Source of the DNA: Staphylococcus pragensis
Lineage (GTDB): Bacteria; Bacillota; Bacilli; Staphylococcales; Staphylococcaceae
Direction of reading: 5' to 3'
DNA: 64,000 bases
Assembly: GCF_004785665.1 (NCBI RefSeq)
Contig: NZ_SRPJ01000001.1
Coordinates: 682,001-746,000 of the forward strand
Notes under the pieces: generated by a model
Seen by the model: the letters and a program-made list of their open reading frames with translations, nothing else
What the model was told of the DNA's origin: nothing
Databases searched by the model: none
Made by a program: the position numbers and the translations under genes
Shown here: positions 1-8,504 of the stretch, one piece after another
Numbering within the stretch: position 1 is the first letter of the stretch
Layout: every line of letters starts with the position of its first letter

Positions 1-177
1 GATTACGAAACTTTAAGAAAATTACCAAGAGATTCTTCACCAACGCGTTTAACTAGAAGATGTAAAGTAACAGGAAGACCTAGAGGTGTTTTGAGAAAAT
101 TTGAAATGTCTCGTATTGCGTTTAGAGAACATGCACATAAAGGTCAAATTCCTGGTGTGAAAAAATCAAGTTGGTAA
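1..177 (+). CDS. rpsN: 30S ribosomal protein S14, 3' end (partial)
   Basis: The reading frame is open from base 1 and gives the last 58 residues of ribosomal protein S14, ending in KSSW. It contains the family core [17 protein letters not shown] and the [17 protein letters not shown] tail. Only one cysteine is present around the [11 protein letters not shown] segment, so this is the zinc-independent (C-minus) form of about 89 residues rather than the 61-residue zinc-binding paralogue. It assembles into the head of the small subunit near the decoding region. The start lies outside the window. In staphylococci this gene sits next to guaC, as here. A C-minus copy can typically replace the zinc form when zinc is scarce; that role is inferred from the family. 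Confidence 0.95.
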   Translation, partial: DYETLRKLPRDSSPTRLTRRCKVTGRPRGVLRKFEMSRIAFREHAHKGQIPGVKKSSW

Positions 178-252
178 ACTTTTATAAAAAGTACTACTTT
201 AGTCCATTTACAATATAAATAAAAGGTTGTAAAGTATATAAGGGTGAAAATC

Positions 253-303
253 ATGAATGATTTATGTAAATGCTTTGTAAATTGTTCGTATTTTCAATGT
301 TAA
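253..303 (+). CDS. Possible 16-residue Cys-rich leader peptide upstream of guaC
   Basis: A 16-codon frame, MNDLCKCFVNCSYFQC, starts at an ATG preceded by AGGGTG (241-246) with six bases of spacing, a better ribosome site than that of guaC itself. Four of 16 residues are cysteine. It ends 30 bases before the guaC start. A possible promoter, TTTACA (207-212) 17 bases before TAAAGT (230-235), would place the transcript start very close to the ribosome site, so transcription may instead come from rpsN. I know no family for this peptide. It could be a regulatory leader peptide or chance. Confidence 0.35.
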   Translation: MNDLCKCFVNCSYFQC

Positions 304-333
304 ATAAATTTATATAGGGGCTATGAAATTAAA

Positions 334-1317
334 ATGAAAATTTTTGACTATGAAGATATCCAATTAATTCCAAATAAATGTATTGTTGAAAGTAGATCAG
401 AATGTGACACAACGGTTCAATTTGGACCAAAAACTTTTAAATTACCAGTAGTACCAGCAAATATGCAAACAGTTATGAATGAAGAACTTGCACAATGGTT
501 TGCAGAAAACGATTATTTCTATATCATGCACCGTTTTGACGAAGCAGGTCGTATTCCATTTATCGAAAAAATGCAAAACAAAGGTTTATTTGCGTCAATT
601 TCTGTAGGTGTTAAAAAGAATGAATTCCAATTCGTTGAAGAGTTAGCTGAAAAAGGTTTAGTACCAGAATATATTACTATTGATATTGCACACGGTCACT
701 CAGATTCAGTTATTAATATGATTAAACATATTAAACAACACTTACCTGAATCATTTGTTATTGCAGGTAATGTAGGAACTCCTGAAGGCGTAAGAGAATT
801 AGAAAATGCTGGCGCAGATGCTACGAAAGTAGGTATTGGTCCAGGACGAGTTTGTATTACTAAAATTAAAACAGGATTTGGTACAGGCGGTTGGCAATTA
901 GCTGCATTAAATATTTGTAGCAAAGCTGCTCGTAAACCAATTATTGCTGACGGCGGTATTAGAACACATGGTGATATCGCTAAATCTATTAGATTCGGAG
1001 CAAGCATGGTAATGATTGGATCATTGTTTGCAGCACACGAAGAATCTCCAGGTGAAACTGTTGAATTAGAAGGTAAACGTTATAAAGAATACTTTGGTAG
1101 TGCTTCTGAATTCCAAAAAGGTGAACACAAAAATGTTGAAGGTAAAAAAATGTTTGTAGAGCATAAAGGTTCACTAAAAGACACATTAGTTGAAATGCAA
1201 CAAGACCTTCAAAGTTCAATTTCATATGCTGGTGGTAAAGATTTAAAATCATTAACAACAGTAGATTATGTCATTGTAAGAAATTCAATTTTCAATGGGG
1301 ACAGCGACAGAGGTTAA
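334..1317 (+). CDS. guaC: GMP reductase
   Basis: GuaC converts GMP to IMP and ammonia with NADPH, returning guanine nucleotides to the branch point of purine synthesis in the cytoplasm. The protein has 327 residues, the usual length of the Gram-positive GuaC2 type, and forms an IMPDH/GMPR TIM barrel. Visible landmarks are the catalytic loop [11 protein letters not shown] with Cys174, the glycine-rich phosphate-binding motif [11 protein letters not shown] (around 205-215) and MVMIGSLFA. There is no CBS domain, which separates it from IMP dehydrogenase. The nearest ribosome site is AGGGG at 316-320, some 13 bases before the ATG, longer than usual. It stands alone downstream of rpsN and upstream of a CAP-domain gene. 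Confidence 0.97.
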   Translation: MKIFDYEDIQLIPNKCIVESRSECDTTVQFGPKTFKLPVVPANMQTVMNEELAQWFAENDYFYIMHRFDEAGRIPFIEKMQNKGLFASISVGVKKNEFQFVEELAEKGLVPEYITIDIAHGHSDSVINMIKHIKQHLPESFVIAGNVGTPEGVRELENAGADATKVGIGPGRVCITKIKTGFGTGGWQLAALNICSKAARKPIIADGGIRTHGDIAKSIRFGASMVMIGSLFAAHEESPGETVELEGKRYKEYFGSASEFQKGEHKNVEGKKMFVEHKGSLKDTLVEMQQDLQSSISYAGGKDLKSLTTVDYVIVRNSIFNGDSDRG

Positions 1318-1342
1318 TTATAAAAAGTGGCAGGTGTGACTT

Positions 1343-2362
1343 ATTAAAAAATTTCTTTTATTTTCATTGTTATTGTTGTCCTTTATCTTAATAGTGCCAC
1401 TCAACGAAAGTCCATCCCTCATTCATTTACAAAATGACGTTCAAGCTAAAGTCAGTAAATGGATGAATGGGGATACTAGTGTTAAAAATAATACGTTAAA
1501 AGTTCCGAAAGATCAGGAATTTGCAATTAATAATATACAATTGAATACATCTAAAAGCGAAGTTGAAAAACACTTAGGTCAACCTAAGCGAGTGACCACG
1601 AATGAATATGGATTAAAATGGTTTACTTATTATGATGGCGACTATAATAACTTTGTTATGGTAAGCTATTTAAATAATAAGGTCAACGCACTATATAGTA
1701 ATCAAAATATTATTACGTCTAAATCGAAAATAAAATATAATACACCTAAAGAGGTTGTTGAAAAACGTTTAGGTCAACCTATAAATGAAGTAGTTAAAGG
1801 AAGATATCGTTTCGAAGTTAAAGATGATGAATATGATGTCTTCCATAAAGATCATGTATATTCTACAGTATTTTATGATAAGCATAACAATAATGGTGTT
1901 ACTGCACTATTACAAGTTAGTGAAGCGATGGAGAATCGATTGTCTCAACAATACGGCGCGCCATCCTCTGCTTTAGAAAAAAGCTTTGAATATCAAAATT
2001 ATGATTTAGTAAATGCTGAACGTAAACAACACGGTTTAAACACTTTAACTTATTCAGATAATCTAGCTCAAACAGCTAGAAAACATAGTGAAGATATGGT
2101 TAAAAATAATTACTTTGATCATACAGATTTACAAGGAAATTCGCCATTTGATCGTTTGCGTAAAGATGGCATCACATTTGATACTGCTGGCGAAAATCTC
2201 GCTTATGGACAGAAGAGTAGTATTTTTGCTCATGAAGGTTTAATGAATTCTTTAGGGCATCGTAAAAATATTTTAAATAACGATTTTACTACGTTAGGTG
2301 TCGGCGTAGATTTTAATAAAAATCGTCAGCCATATTGGACTGAAAATTATACTGGTGAGTAG
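1343..2362 (+). CDS. Secreted/membrane CAP-domain (SCP/PR-1-like) protein, probable ATT start
   Basis: The N terminus is a short basic stretch followed by a strongly hydrophobic segment, KKFLLFSLLLLSFILIVPL, a signal peptide or membrane anchor. Residues about 70-205 form a CAP-associated N-terminal domain containing two similar units (NTSKSEVEKHLGQPKRV and NTPKEVVEKRLGQPINE). Residues about 215-335 form the CAP domain, with NAERKQHGLNTLTYSDNLAQTARKHSEDM, YFDH and GENLAYG, followed by HRKNILNNDFTTLGVG. The function of CAP proteins at the staphylococcal surface is unknown. The first conventional start is TTG at 1367, but that would cut into the signal peptide and has no ribosome site. An AGGTG at 1332-1336 lies six bases before ATT at 1343, which restores the basic n-region, so I use ATT. 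The frame is closed by TGA at 1337. Confidence 0.82.
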   Translation: MKKFLLFSLLLLSFILIVPLNESPSLIHLQNDVQAKVSKWMNGDTSVKNNTLKVPKDQEFAINNIQLNTSKSEVEKHLGQPKRVTTNEYGLKWFTYYDGDYNNFVMVSYLNNKVNALYSNQNIITSKSKIKYNTPKEVVEKRLGQPINEVVKGRYRFEVKDDEYDVFHKDHVYSTVFYDKHNNNGVTALLQVSEAMENRLSQQYGAPSSALEKSFEYQNYDLVNAERKQHGLNTLTYSDNLAQTARKHSEDMVKNNYFDHTDLQGNSPFDRLRKDGITFDTAGENLAYGQKSSIFAHEGLMNSLGHRKNILNNDFTTLGVGVDFNKNRQPYWTENYTGE

Positions 2363-2414
2363 TTTAAATATTGAATGTTTGGGGTATCTTTTTATTGATA
2401 AGGAAGTTGATAAT

Positions 2415-2504
2415 ATGACTACTAATACAAAAAATAAAAAAGACATTCTTGATAAAGTGAAAGATATTTTAAACAAAAAAGACACAGTTGAAAAAAAGAA
2501 CTAG
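2415..2504 (+). CDS. Possible 29-residue basic small protein
   Basis: This is a 29-codon frame, MTTNTKNKKDILDKVKDILNKKDTVEKKN, starting at ATG with AAGGAAG (2400-2406) eight bases upstream. The predicted peptide is Lys-rich with one amphipathic segment (KKDILDKVKDILNKK) and no hydrophobic anchor. It lies between the CAP-domain gene and the lexA terminator, and its stop codon sits within the 5' arm of that terminator. I do not recognise a family. The ribosome site, the codon choice and the clean end at a terminator argue for a real gene, but its length allows chance. Confidence 0.5.
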   Translation: MTTNTKNKKDILDKVKDILNKKDTVEKKN

Positions 2505-2537
2505 AGCTAGTCAAAAAAGACTAGCTCTAGTTCTTTA
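2497..2537. terminator. Bidirectional terminator between the small ORF and lexA
   Basis: A near-perfect 16-17 bp hairpin: GAACTAGAGCTAGTC at 2498-2512 pairs with GACTAGCTCTAGTTC at 2519-2533 around a loop of six A. A-rich DNA precedes it and T-rich DNA follows, so it can act in both directions and end the convergent CAP-side and lexA transcripts. Confidence 0.9.
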
Positions 2538-2588
2538 TTATATATAAATATATAAGAGAGATAGTTAACTTAAGAAAACAAGTGCTAC

Positions 2589-3212
2589 TTATAATTCTCT
2601 ATAAAGACCTATTACTTTACCGATAACAGTAACGTTATCTAAATAAATAGGATTCATAGTGCTATTTTCTGGTTGTAATCTATAACGATTTTTCTCTTTG
2701 AAGAAACGTTTTACAGTAGCTTCATCATCTTCAGTCATTGCTACAATGATATCTCCATTTTCTGCAATTGTTTGGCTTCTAACGATGACTTTATCTCCAT
2801 CTAAGATGCCAGCCTCAATCATACTTTCACCAACAACATTTAAAATAAAAATATCGCTATTGTGAGTAGAAGTTAAATGCTCTGGTAGTGGAAAATATTC
2901 TTCAATATTTTCAACAGCGGTAATAGGAATACCAGCTGTGACTTTACCAATTACTGGCACATATATTGTTTCTTCCATATTAATAGAGTCATTTGATTGT
3001 TCACTCACGATTTCAATTGCTCTTGGTTTTGTTGGATCTCTTTTTATATATCCTTTTTCTTCTAATCTTGATAAGTGACCGTGAACAGTTGAACTTGAAG
3101 CTAAACCAACCGCTTCACCAATTTCACGAACACTTGGTGGATAACCTTTAACTTGAACTACATGTTTAATGTAATCATATATTTCACTTTGTCTTTTTGT
3201 TAATTCTCTCAT
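2589..3212 (-). CDS. lexA: LexA, SOS repressor and self-cleaving peptidase
   Basis: LexA represses DNA-damage genes and is inactivated when RecA filaments stimulate its self-cleavage. The 207-residue protein has a winged-helix DNA-binding domain (1-70; [26 protein letters not shown]) and an S24 peptidase domain. The cleavage site is Ala93-Gly94 in KVTAGIP, and the catalytic pair is Ser130 ([10 protein letters not shown]) and Lys168 (EATVKRF). It is divergent from sosA, the standard staphylococcal arrangement. LexA boxes in the shared intergenic region predict autoregulation. Further boxes before sbcD, parE and the Y-family polymerase show that several targets lie in this window. Confidence 0.98.
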   Translation of the reverse strand: MRELTKRQSEIYDYIKHVVQVKGYPPSVREIGEAVGLASSSTVHGHLSRLEEKGYIKRDPTKPRAIEIVSEQSNDSINMEETIYVPVIGKVTAGIPITAVENIEEYFPLPEHLTSTHNSDIFILNVVGESMIEAGILDGDKVIVRSQTIAENGDIIVAMTEDDEATVKRFFKEKNRYRLQPENSTMNPIYLDNVTVIGKVIGLYREL

Positions 3213-3269
3213 ATATAGGCACTCCCTATGTTTATTTAACGTTATTATAGCATTAATTTTTCATTAAAA

Positions 3270-3283
3270 CAAACATTTGTTCG
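3270..3283. promoter_or_regulatory. LexA box, lexA side
   Basis: CAAACATTTGTTCG differs by one base from the Gram-positive LexA consensus CGAAC-N4-GTTCG. It lies 57 bases upstream of the lexA start and fits repression of lexA by its own product. Confidence 0.85.
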
Positions 3284-3291
3284 TTTTTGTA

Positions 3292-3341
3292 TTGACTAGG
3301 ATCATCTGTTCTGTTAAAGTGTTAATACAAACAAATGTTCT
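3292..3341 (+). promoter_or_regulatory. sosA promoter with LexA box
   Basis: TTGACT (3292-3297) and TAAAGT (3315-3320) are separated by 17 bases and point toward sosA. Immediately downstream, CAAACAAATGTTCT (3328-3341) is a LexA box with one mismatch in each half, placed to block transcript initiation. The ribosome site AGGAG follows at once. Confidence 0.75.
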
Positions 3342-3354
3342 AGGAGTGTAATAA

Positions 3355-3588
3355 ATGATTAATAAATATACTAGTAATTTGATTAGCAATATAGCCATTG
3401 TAGTAGTCTCTTGCATTGTTTTTCTAGTTTTTTTCATTAGTTTATATCATAGCTCGCAAATGGAACAAACGTACGAAATTACAGATCATACTATCTCTAA
3501 AAAAGCTATGTTAAATAGTGACGATAAGAACATAAAAGACACAAATACAGAACAAACAGATTACAAAGTGTTCGCGTTAGTCCAATAA
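3355..3588 (+). CDS. sosA: SosA, SOS-induced cell-division inhibitor
   Basis: SosA delays septum completion during DNA damage in staphylococci, the functional counterpart of E. coli SulA and Bacillus YneA. The protein has 77 residues, matching the family. It has a short N-terminal tail, one transmembrane helix at about residues 12-31 (SNIAIVVVSCIVFLVFFISL) and a polar extracellular C-terminal region ending YKVFALVQ. There is no LysM domain, unlike YneA. It lies divergent from lexA behind a LexA box and a TTGACT/TAAAGT promoter. The start is the ATG following TAGGAGTG. Confidence 0.93.
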   Translation: MINKYTSNLISNIAIVVVSCIVFLVFFISLYHSSQMEQTYEITDHTISKKAMLNSDDKNIKDTNTEQTDYKVFALVQ

Positions 3589-3623
3589 ACTTTTAATGTG
3601 TAGAGTAATTATATATAAATTTT

Positions 3624-3677
3624 AAAAGCATAAATTCCTTATAGAATTAGTTAAGGAATTTATGCTTTTATTTTTAA
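3624..3677 (+). terminator. sosA terminator
   Basis: AAAAGCATAAATTCCTTA at 3624-3641 pairs with TAAGGAATTTATGCTTTT at 3652-3669, followed by ATTTTT. It is an 18-bp intrinsic terminator. Confidence 0.9.
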
Positions 3678-3879
3678 GAAAGTAATAAATGTTAGAAAGT
3701 ATGTTGATGGGGTAATAGCACTCAATACACGAGTTTATTTAATATAAACATATATTTATAATTTGAATCGTTAGTAATGGCAGAAATAGCTTTTAAAAAA
3801 CTTTTTTAACCCACATATTTTTGGTATATTTTATGAAGTAATTAATAAAAATATTTTATTCGAAAAGAGAGTGATTGCC
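3678..3879. other. Intergenic region upstream of the UPF0291 gene
   Basis: This AT-rich spacer must hold the promoter of the UPF0291 gene. TATTTTATGAAGT-like sequences occur near 3828-3840, but I cannot pick a convincing -35/-10 pair. I see no other structure. Confidence 0.4.
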
Positions 3880-4122
3880 TTGACTAAAGACAATTTAAAT
3901 ATAGATAGAATTAATGAATTAGTTAAAAAGAAAAAAGAACAAGGATTAACTGAAGCTGAAGCTAAGGAACAGTCTAAGTTACGTAAAGCTTATTTAGAAT
4001 CATTTAGAAAAGGGTTTAAACAACAGATTGAAAATACTAAAGTAATAGACCCAGAAGGAAACGACGTTACACCTGATAAATTGAAAAAAATTCAAGAAGA
4101 AAATAAAAATAATAAAGGTTAA
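3880..4122 (+). CDS. UPF0291 (DUF896, YnzC-like) protein
   Basis: An 80-residue cytoplasmic protein of the DUF896/UPF0291 family. The core NIDRINELVKKKKEQGLTEAEAKEQSKLRKAYLESFRKGFKQQIENTKVIDPEGNDVTP is diagnostic: a helical hairpin followed by a short conserved D-P-x-G-x-D-V-T-P motif. The family is common in Firmicutes. Bacillus YnzC is encoded close to the yneA/lexA region, which matches the position here, but its role is unknown. I choose TTG at 3880 over GTG at 3871, because GAGAGTGA at 3867-3874 then sits about six bases upstream. The GTG has no spacing from any purine-rich site. Confidence 0.9.
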   Translation: MTKDNLNIDRINELVKKKKEQGLTEAEAKEQSKLRKAYLESFRKGFKQQIENTKVIDPEGNDVTPDKLKKIQEENKNNKG

Positions 4123-4221
4123 AATTCAAGGTTTAACCCCTTGAGATTAATTCCTTATCAAAAACAATATATTTAAGTTATAATATAACAAAGATTATTT
4201 AGTAGAAGGGAAGTATTATAG

Positions 4222-6210
4222 ATGTTTAACGAGAAAGATCAATTAGCCATTGATACTATTCGTGCTCTAAGTATTGATGCAATCGAACAAGCAAATTCTG
4301 GGCACCCAGGTCTACCTATGGGAGCGGCTCCAATGGCTTACACTTTATGGACACGCCATTTAAACTTTAATCCTCAATCAAAAGACTATTTCAATAGAGA
4401 CCGTTTCATTCTTTCAGCGGGTCACGGTTCGGCTTTACTTTATAGTCTTCTTCATGTATCTGGTAGTTTAGAATTAGAAGAACTTAAGCAGTTCAGACAA
4501 TGGGGATCAAAAACACCTGGTCATCCTGAATTCAGACATACTGATGGTGTAGAAGTAACAACTGGTCCATTAGGCCAAGGTTTTGCAATGTCAGTAGGTA
4601 TGGCTTTAGCAGAGGATCATTTAGCAGGTAAATTCAATAAAGAAGATATCGATATCGTTGATCACTACACTTATGTATTAGCTTCTGACGGCGACTTAAT
4701 GGAAGGTATCTCTCATGAGGCCGCTTCTTTTGCTGGACACAATCAATTAGATAAATTAATCGTGTTATATGATTCAAATGATATTTCTCTTGATGGGGAA
4801 TTAAATAAATCATTTTCAGAAGATACTAAACAACGCTTCGAAAGCTATGGATGGAATCACATCTTAGTTAAAGAAGGTAATGACCTAGAAGAAATTGATA
4901 ATGCTATTACTAAAGCTAAATCTCAAAAAGGTCCTACAATCATTGAAGTTAAAACAATTATTGGTTTCGGAGCTCCAAACGTAAGTGGTACGAACGGCGT
5001 TCACGGTGCACCACTAGGCGATGACGAAAGAAAATTAACATTTGAAGCTTATGGTTTAGATCCTGAGAAACGCTTCTACGTGCCAGAAGAAGTATATGAA
5101 ATCTTCCAAACAACTATGTTAAAACGTGCTAATGAAAATGAAGATGCTTGGAAAGAAAAATTAGAAGAATACTCTAATAAATATCCAGAATTGGCAGAAG
5201 AATTTAAATTAGCGATTAGCGGTAAATTACCTAAAAATTATAAAGATGAGTTACCTAAATTTGATAGTGAGCATAACGCTGCTACTCGTGCTGATTCAGG
5301 TGAAATTATCCAAGCTCTAAGTAAATCAGTACCTTCATTCTTTGGTGGTTCTGCTGACTTAGCTGGTTCTAACAAATCTAATGTTAAAGAAGCTATAGAT
5401 TATGACCGTAACACACCTGAAGGTAAAAACGTTTGGTTTGGTGTAAGAGAATTTGCAATGGGCGCAGCAGTTAATGGTATGGCAGCTCATGGTGGTCTCC
5501 ACCCATATGGTGCAACATTCTTCGTATTTAGTGATTACTTAAAACCTGCACTTCGTTTATCATCAATTATGGGACTTAACTCAACATTCATCTTTACTCA
5601 TGACTCAATTGCAGTAGGTGAAGATGGTCCTACTCATGAACCAATTGAACAATTAGCTGGTTTAAGAGCTATTCCAAATATGAATGTGATTCGTCCAGCT
5701 GATGGTAATGAAACAAGAGTAGCTTGGGAAGTTGCTTTAGAATCTGAACAAACACCAACGTCATTAGTATTAACTCGTCAAAATCTTCCTTATTTAGATG
5801 TTGATGAAGCTACAGTTGAAGAAGGCGTTCGTAAAGGTGCCTATACTGTTTATGAAACTGAAACTAAACCAGAATACTTATTATTAGCTACTGGTTCAGA
5901 AGTTAGCTTAGCTATTGAAGCGGCTAAAGACCTAGATAAACAAGGTAAAGGTGTAAGAGTAGTTTCTATGCCGAACTGGTTAGCATTTGAACAACAAAGC
6001 GATGAATATAAAGAATCAGTAATTCCTAAAGACATTACTAAACGTGTTGCTATGGAAATGGCTTCACCACTTGGTTGGCATAAATACGTTGGTACTGAAG
6101 GTAAAGTTATCGGTATCGATGGATTTGGCGCAAGTGCCCCGGGTGATTTAGTAGTTGAAAAATATGGATTTACTAAAGAAAATATTTTAAATCAAATTAG
6201 AACATTCTAA
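4222..6210 (+). CDS. tkt: Transketolase
   Basis: Transketolase moves two-carbon units between sugar phosphates in the non-oxidative pentose phosphate pathway, using thiamine diphosphate. The 662-residue length is standard. Landmarks in order: [15 protein letters not shown] near the N terminus, [14 protein letters not shown], the thiamine-diphosphate motif beginning GDGDLMEG-like as [13 protein letters not shown] (about 153-165) and GVHGAPLG. The pyrimidine-binding domain holds [15 protein letters not shown], the transketolase signature [21 protein letters not shown] and the C-terminal domain KYGFTKENI. It is a monocistronic unit ending at a strong terminator. The ATG has GAAGGGAAG upstream. 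Confidence 0.98.
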   Translation: MFNEKDQLAIDTIRALSIDAIEQANSGHPGLPMGAAPMAYTLWTRHLNFNPQSKDYFNRDRFILSAGHGSALLYSLLHVSGSLELEELKQFRQWGSKTPGHPEFRHTDGVEVTTGPLGQGFAMSVGMALAEDHLAGKFNKEDIDIVDHYTYVLASDGDLMEGISHEAASFAGHNQLDKLIVLYDSNDISLDGELNKSFSEDTKQRFESYGWNHILVKEGNDLEEIDNAITKAKSQKGPTIIEVKTIIGFGAPNVSGTNGVHGAPLGDDERKLTFEAYGLDPEKRFYVPEEVYEIFQTTMLKRANENEDAWKEKLEEYSNKYPELAEEFKLAISGKLPKNYKDELPKFDSEHNAATRADSGEIIQALSKSVPSFFGGSADLAGSNKSNVKEAIDYDRNTPEGKNVWFGVREFAMGAAVNGMAAHGGLHPYGATFFVFSDYLKPALRLSSIMGLNSTFIFTHDSIAVGEDGPTHEPIEQLAGLRAIPNMNVIRPADGNETRVAWEVALESEQTPTSLVLTRQNLPYLDVDEATVEEGVRKGAYTVYETETKPEYLLLATGSEVSLAIEAAKDLDKQGKGVRVVSMPNWLAFEQQSDEYKESVIPKDITKRVAMEMASPLGWHKYVGTEGKVIGIDGFGASAPGDLVVEKYGFTKENILNQIRTF

Positions 6211-6228
6211 TTGATTACTAATGCTAGA

Positions 6229-6262
6229 GAGAAGACTTTCAACGGGAAAGTCTTCTTTTTTA
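6229..6262 (+). terminator. tkt terminator
   Basis: AGAAGACTTTC (6230-6240) pairs with GAAAGTCTTCT (6246-6256) around AACGG, followed by a run of T. Confidence 0.92.
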
Positions 6263-6392
6263 TTAAATTTTAGGTATCAAAATGATATGGTAATTTGTTA
6301 TCATAATAAATGTGTTTTTATTCTTAAACTAGCTATTGAAAATAAGATAGTTATTTAGTAAAATTCAGTAGGTATAGAAAGTGGGTGAAACA

Positions 6393-6635
6393 ATGGCAAC
6401 TTGGTTAGCGATATTATTAATCATTGTAGCGCTTATCATCGGACTTGTTGGTGGTTTCTTCTTAGCAAGAAAATATATGATGGATTATTTGAAAAAAAAC
6501 CCACCTATTAATGAAGAAATGTTACGTATGATGATGATGCAAATGGGACAAAAACCATCACAAAAGAAAATCAATCAAATGATGACTATGATGAACAAAA
6601 ACATGGATCAAAACATGAAAAGTTCAAAAAAATAA
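6393..6635 (+). CDS. UPF0154 membrane protein (YneF-like)
   Basis: An 80-residue protein with a single N-terminal membrane helix ([23 protein letters not shown]). A conserved cytoplasmic tail follows: [40 protein letters not shown], unusually rich in methionine. This is the UPF0154 family of Firmicutes, with no established function. In Bacillus and Staphylococcus it lies next to tkt, as here. I start at ATG 6393 rather than the in-frame GTG 12 bases upstream, because GGGTG then serves as the ribosome site and the length matches the staphylococcal family. Confidence 0.93.
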   Translation: MATWLAILLIIVALIIGLVGGFFLARKYMMDYLKKNPPINEEMLRMMMMQMGQKPSQKKINQMMTMMNKNMDQNMKSSKK

Positions 6636-6642
6636 TTTTTAA

Positions 6643-6685
6643 GAAGGATTGTACCGTTTAAAGGTTTACAATCCTTTATTTTTGA
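6643..6685 (+). terminator. Terminator of the UPF0154 gene
   Basis: AAGGATTGTA (6644-6653) pairs with TACAATCCTT (6667-6676), followed by TATTTTTG. Confidence 0.88.
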
Positions 6686-6790
6686 TGTAAAACAATTTTA
6701 GGATTATTATTGATTCAGAAATTCAATTAAAATTTTAGCTATTGAAAATAATTTTAAAGTATTAGTTTATGAATATAAGAAGGTGTAATT

Positions 6791-7258
6791 TTGGCATATT
6801 TAATTTTTTCAGTAGTATTTGCATTGTTTATGGGGATTGTCGTTATCTTCATACGTATGAAAGCTCAAAAATTCCCAGTTAATGAGAAAAAAATTATTTT
6901 ACCACCGTTCTTCATGGCTACAGGTGCACTAATGTACGTTATACCGTATTTTAGATTAACTGGTGCAGAAATAATTGAATCTATTATTTTGGGCGTTCTT
7001 TTTTCATCAGTTTTAATTTGGACAAGCCATTTTGAAGTTCAAGGAACTGAAATTTATATGAAAAGATCTAAAGCTTTTCCAATCATTTTGATTTCATTAT
7101 TAATTATACGTACGGTGATTAAAATATTTATAAGTAGCTCAATTGATCCTGGCGAAATCGGTGGAATGTTCTTCTTATTAGCATTTAGCATGATTGTACC
7201 TTGGAGAATAGCTATGTTATATAAATTTAAAAAATTGAAAAAAACTGTAGTTTCATAG
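6791..7258 (+). CDS. CcdC-like (DUF1453) membrane protein
   Basis: A 155-residue integral membrane protein with about four hydrophobic segments (3-21, 38-53, 65-83 and 95-114) and a last one near 124-143. The sequence resembles the DUF1453/CcdC family, whose Bacillus member is encoded with the cytochrome c maturation genes and tkt-region genes. A cytochrome c role is doubtful here because no other maturation genes are adjacent. The start is TTG with AAGAAGGTG upstream at good spacing. It stands between two terminators. Confidence 0.75.
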   Translation: MAYLIFSVVFALFMGIVVIFIRMKAQKFPVNEKKIILPPFFMATGALMYVIPYFRLTGAEIIESIILGVLFSSVLIWTSHFEVQGTEIYMKRSKAFPIILISLLIIRTVIKIFISSSIDPGEIGGMFFLLAFSMIVPWRIAMLYKFKKLKKTVVS

Positions 7259-7263
7259 ATTCA

Positions 7264-7315
7264 ATGGGAGCGGGACAGAACTGAATTTGATTTCTGGTTC
7301 GCTTCCTTTTTTATT
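7264..7315 (+). terminator. Terminator made from a GGGACAGAA-type staphylococcal repeat
   Basis: The arm GGGAGCGGGACAGAA (7265-7279) pairs, with some G-U pairs, with TTCTGGTTCGCTTCC (7292-7306), followed by TTTTTT. GGGACAGAA is a motif common in staphylococcal intergenic repeats. Confidence 0.8.
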
Positions 7316-7337
7316 TGAATAAGAAAAAAAGAATGTG

Positions 7338-7362
7338 TATAATTTATACGAACAAATGTTCT
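7338..7362 (+). promoter_or_regulatory. sbcDC promoter -10 and LexA box
   Basis: TATAAT (7338-7343) is followed by CGAACAAATGTTCT (7349-7362), which matches the LexA consensus except for the last base. The box overlaps the expected transcript start, so sbcDC should be SOS-inducible. Confidence 0.88.
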
Positions 7363-7376
7363 TAAGGGGGATTTCT

Positions 7377-8501
7377 ATGAAAATCATACACACAGGAGAT
7401 TGGCACTTAGGAAAGATTTTAAATGGCAAGCAATTTTTAGAAGATCAAGAATACATATTAAATCAATTGATAAATAAAATTAGTGAAGAAAAACCAGATG
7501 TTTTTATTATTTCTGGTGATATTTACGATACAACATACCCAAGTAAAGAAACAATTAAATTATTTGAAAAGACGCTCAGTACGATAAATATTCAGATGGG
7601 TATTCCTACCATTATTACTAATGGTAATCATGATGGAAAAGAACGCTTGAATTACGGTTCTACTTGGTTTCAACATTCAAAATTATACATACGTACTAGA
7701 TTAGAGGATATGAACTGTCCTATTACAATTAATGATGTTAATTTTTATACATTACCATTTGCTACAGTAAGTGAAATCAAAGCATTTTTTGAAGATGATT
7801 CAATTGAGACATATGAGCAAGCTACTCAAAGATGTATTGCTTATATGTCTGAAACTATGGTTAAAGACGAAGTGAATTGCTTAATTGCACATCTTACAAT
7901 TAATGGAGGCAAAACGTCTGATTCTGAAAGACCACTTACAATTGGTACAGTTGAAAGTGTGGATAAAACATCTTTTAATATTTTTGACAAAGTACTATTA
8001 GGCCATTTACATCATCCGTTTAGTATTGAGGATAAGGTGATTAGTTATAGTGGTTCATTATTACAATATTCATTTTCAGAAAGTAACCAACCAAAAGGTT
8101 ATAAACGACTTGTAATTAACTCTAAAGAGGACATAACGAATCACTTTGTCCAAATAAAACCTTTGCGAGAATTGGAAGTTATTGAAGGTGATTATAATGA
8201 TGTTATTCAAGGTAATATCAAAATAAAAAATAAAGAGAATTATTTTCATTTTAAATTGAAAAACATGTCACATATTAGTGACCCTATGTTACAACTCAAA
8301 CAATTGTATCCTAATACTTTATCGTTAAGTAATATAACTTTTGAAAGTAGCAGTCAATTTCATCAAGCTGAATTAAAACAAGAAGATGATGCGACAATTA
8401 TTAAGCAATTTTATAAATCGATTACAGATCAAGAGCTAACTGATTATCAAAATAATAAAATTCATGACTTACTTAATCAAGTAATGAATAAGGAGGTTTA
8501 A
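7377..8501 (+). CDS. sbcD: Exonuclease subunit SbcD
   Basis: SbcD (Mre11 family) is the nuclease subunit of the SbcCD complex, which opens hairpins and processes double-strand ends in an ATP-dependent way. The 374-residue protein has the metallophosphoesterase motifs in order: GDWHLGK (residues 7-13), SGDIYD, NGNHDG, AHLTI and GHLHHP. A C-terminal capping domain follows. The in-frame TTG at 7335 is rejected, since ATG 7377 has AAGGGGGA upstream and gives [10 protein letters not shown], the family N terminus. It is followed three bases later by sbcC, whose ribosome site lies inside the last sbcD codons, pointing to coupled translation. It lies behind a LexA box. Confidence 0.97.
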   Translation: MKIIHTGDWHLGKILNGKQFLEDQEYILNQLINKISEEKPDVFIISGDIYDTTYPSKETIKLFEKTLSTINIQMGIPTIITNGNHDGKERLNYGSTWFQHSKLYIRTRLEDMNCPITINDVNFYTLPFATVSEIKAFFEDDSIETYEQATQRCIAYMSETMVKDEVNCLIAHLTINGGKTSDSERPLTIGTVESVDKTSFNIFDKVLLGHLHHPFSIEDKVISYSGSLLQYSFSESNQPKGYKRLVINSKEDITNHFVQIKPLRELEVIEGDYNDVIQGNIKIKNKENYFHFKLKNMSHISDPMLQLKQLYPNTLSLSNITFESSSQFHQAELKQEDDATIIKQFYKSITDQELTDYQNNKIHDLLNQVMNKEV

Positions 8502-8504
8502 ACG

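Noticed and set aside
4126..4144. Short hairpin TCAAGG/CCTTGA after the UPF0291 gene
   Set aside because: It has a six-base stem with no T run; too weak to call a terminator.
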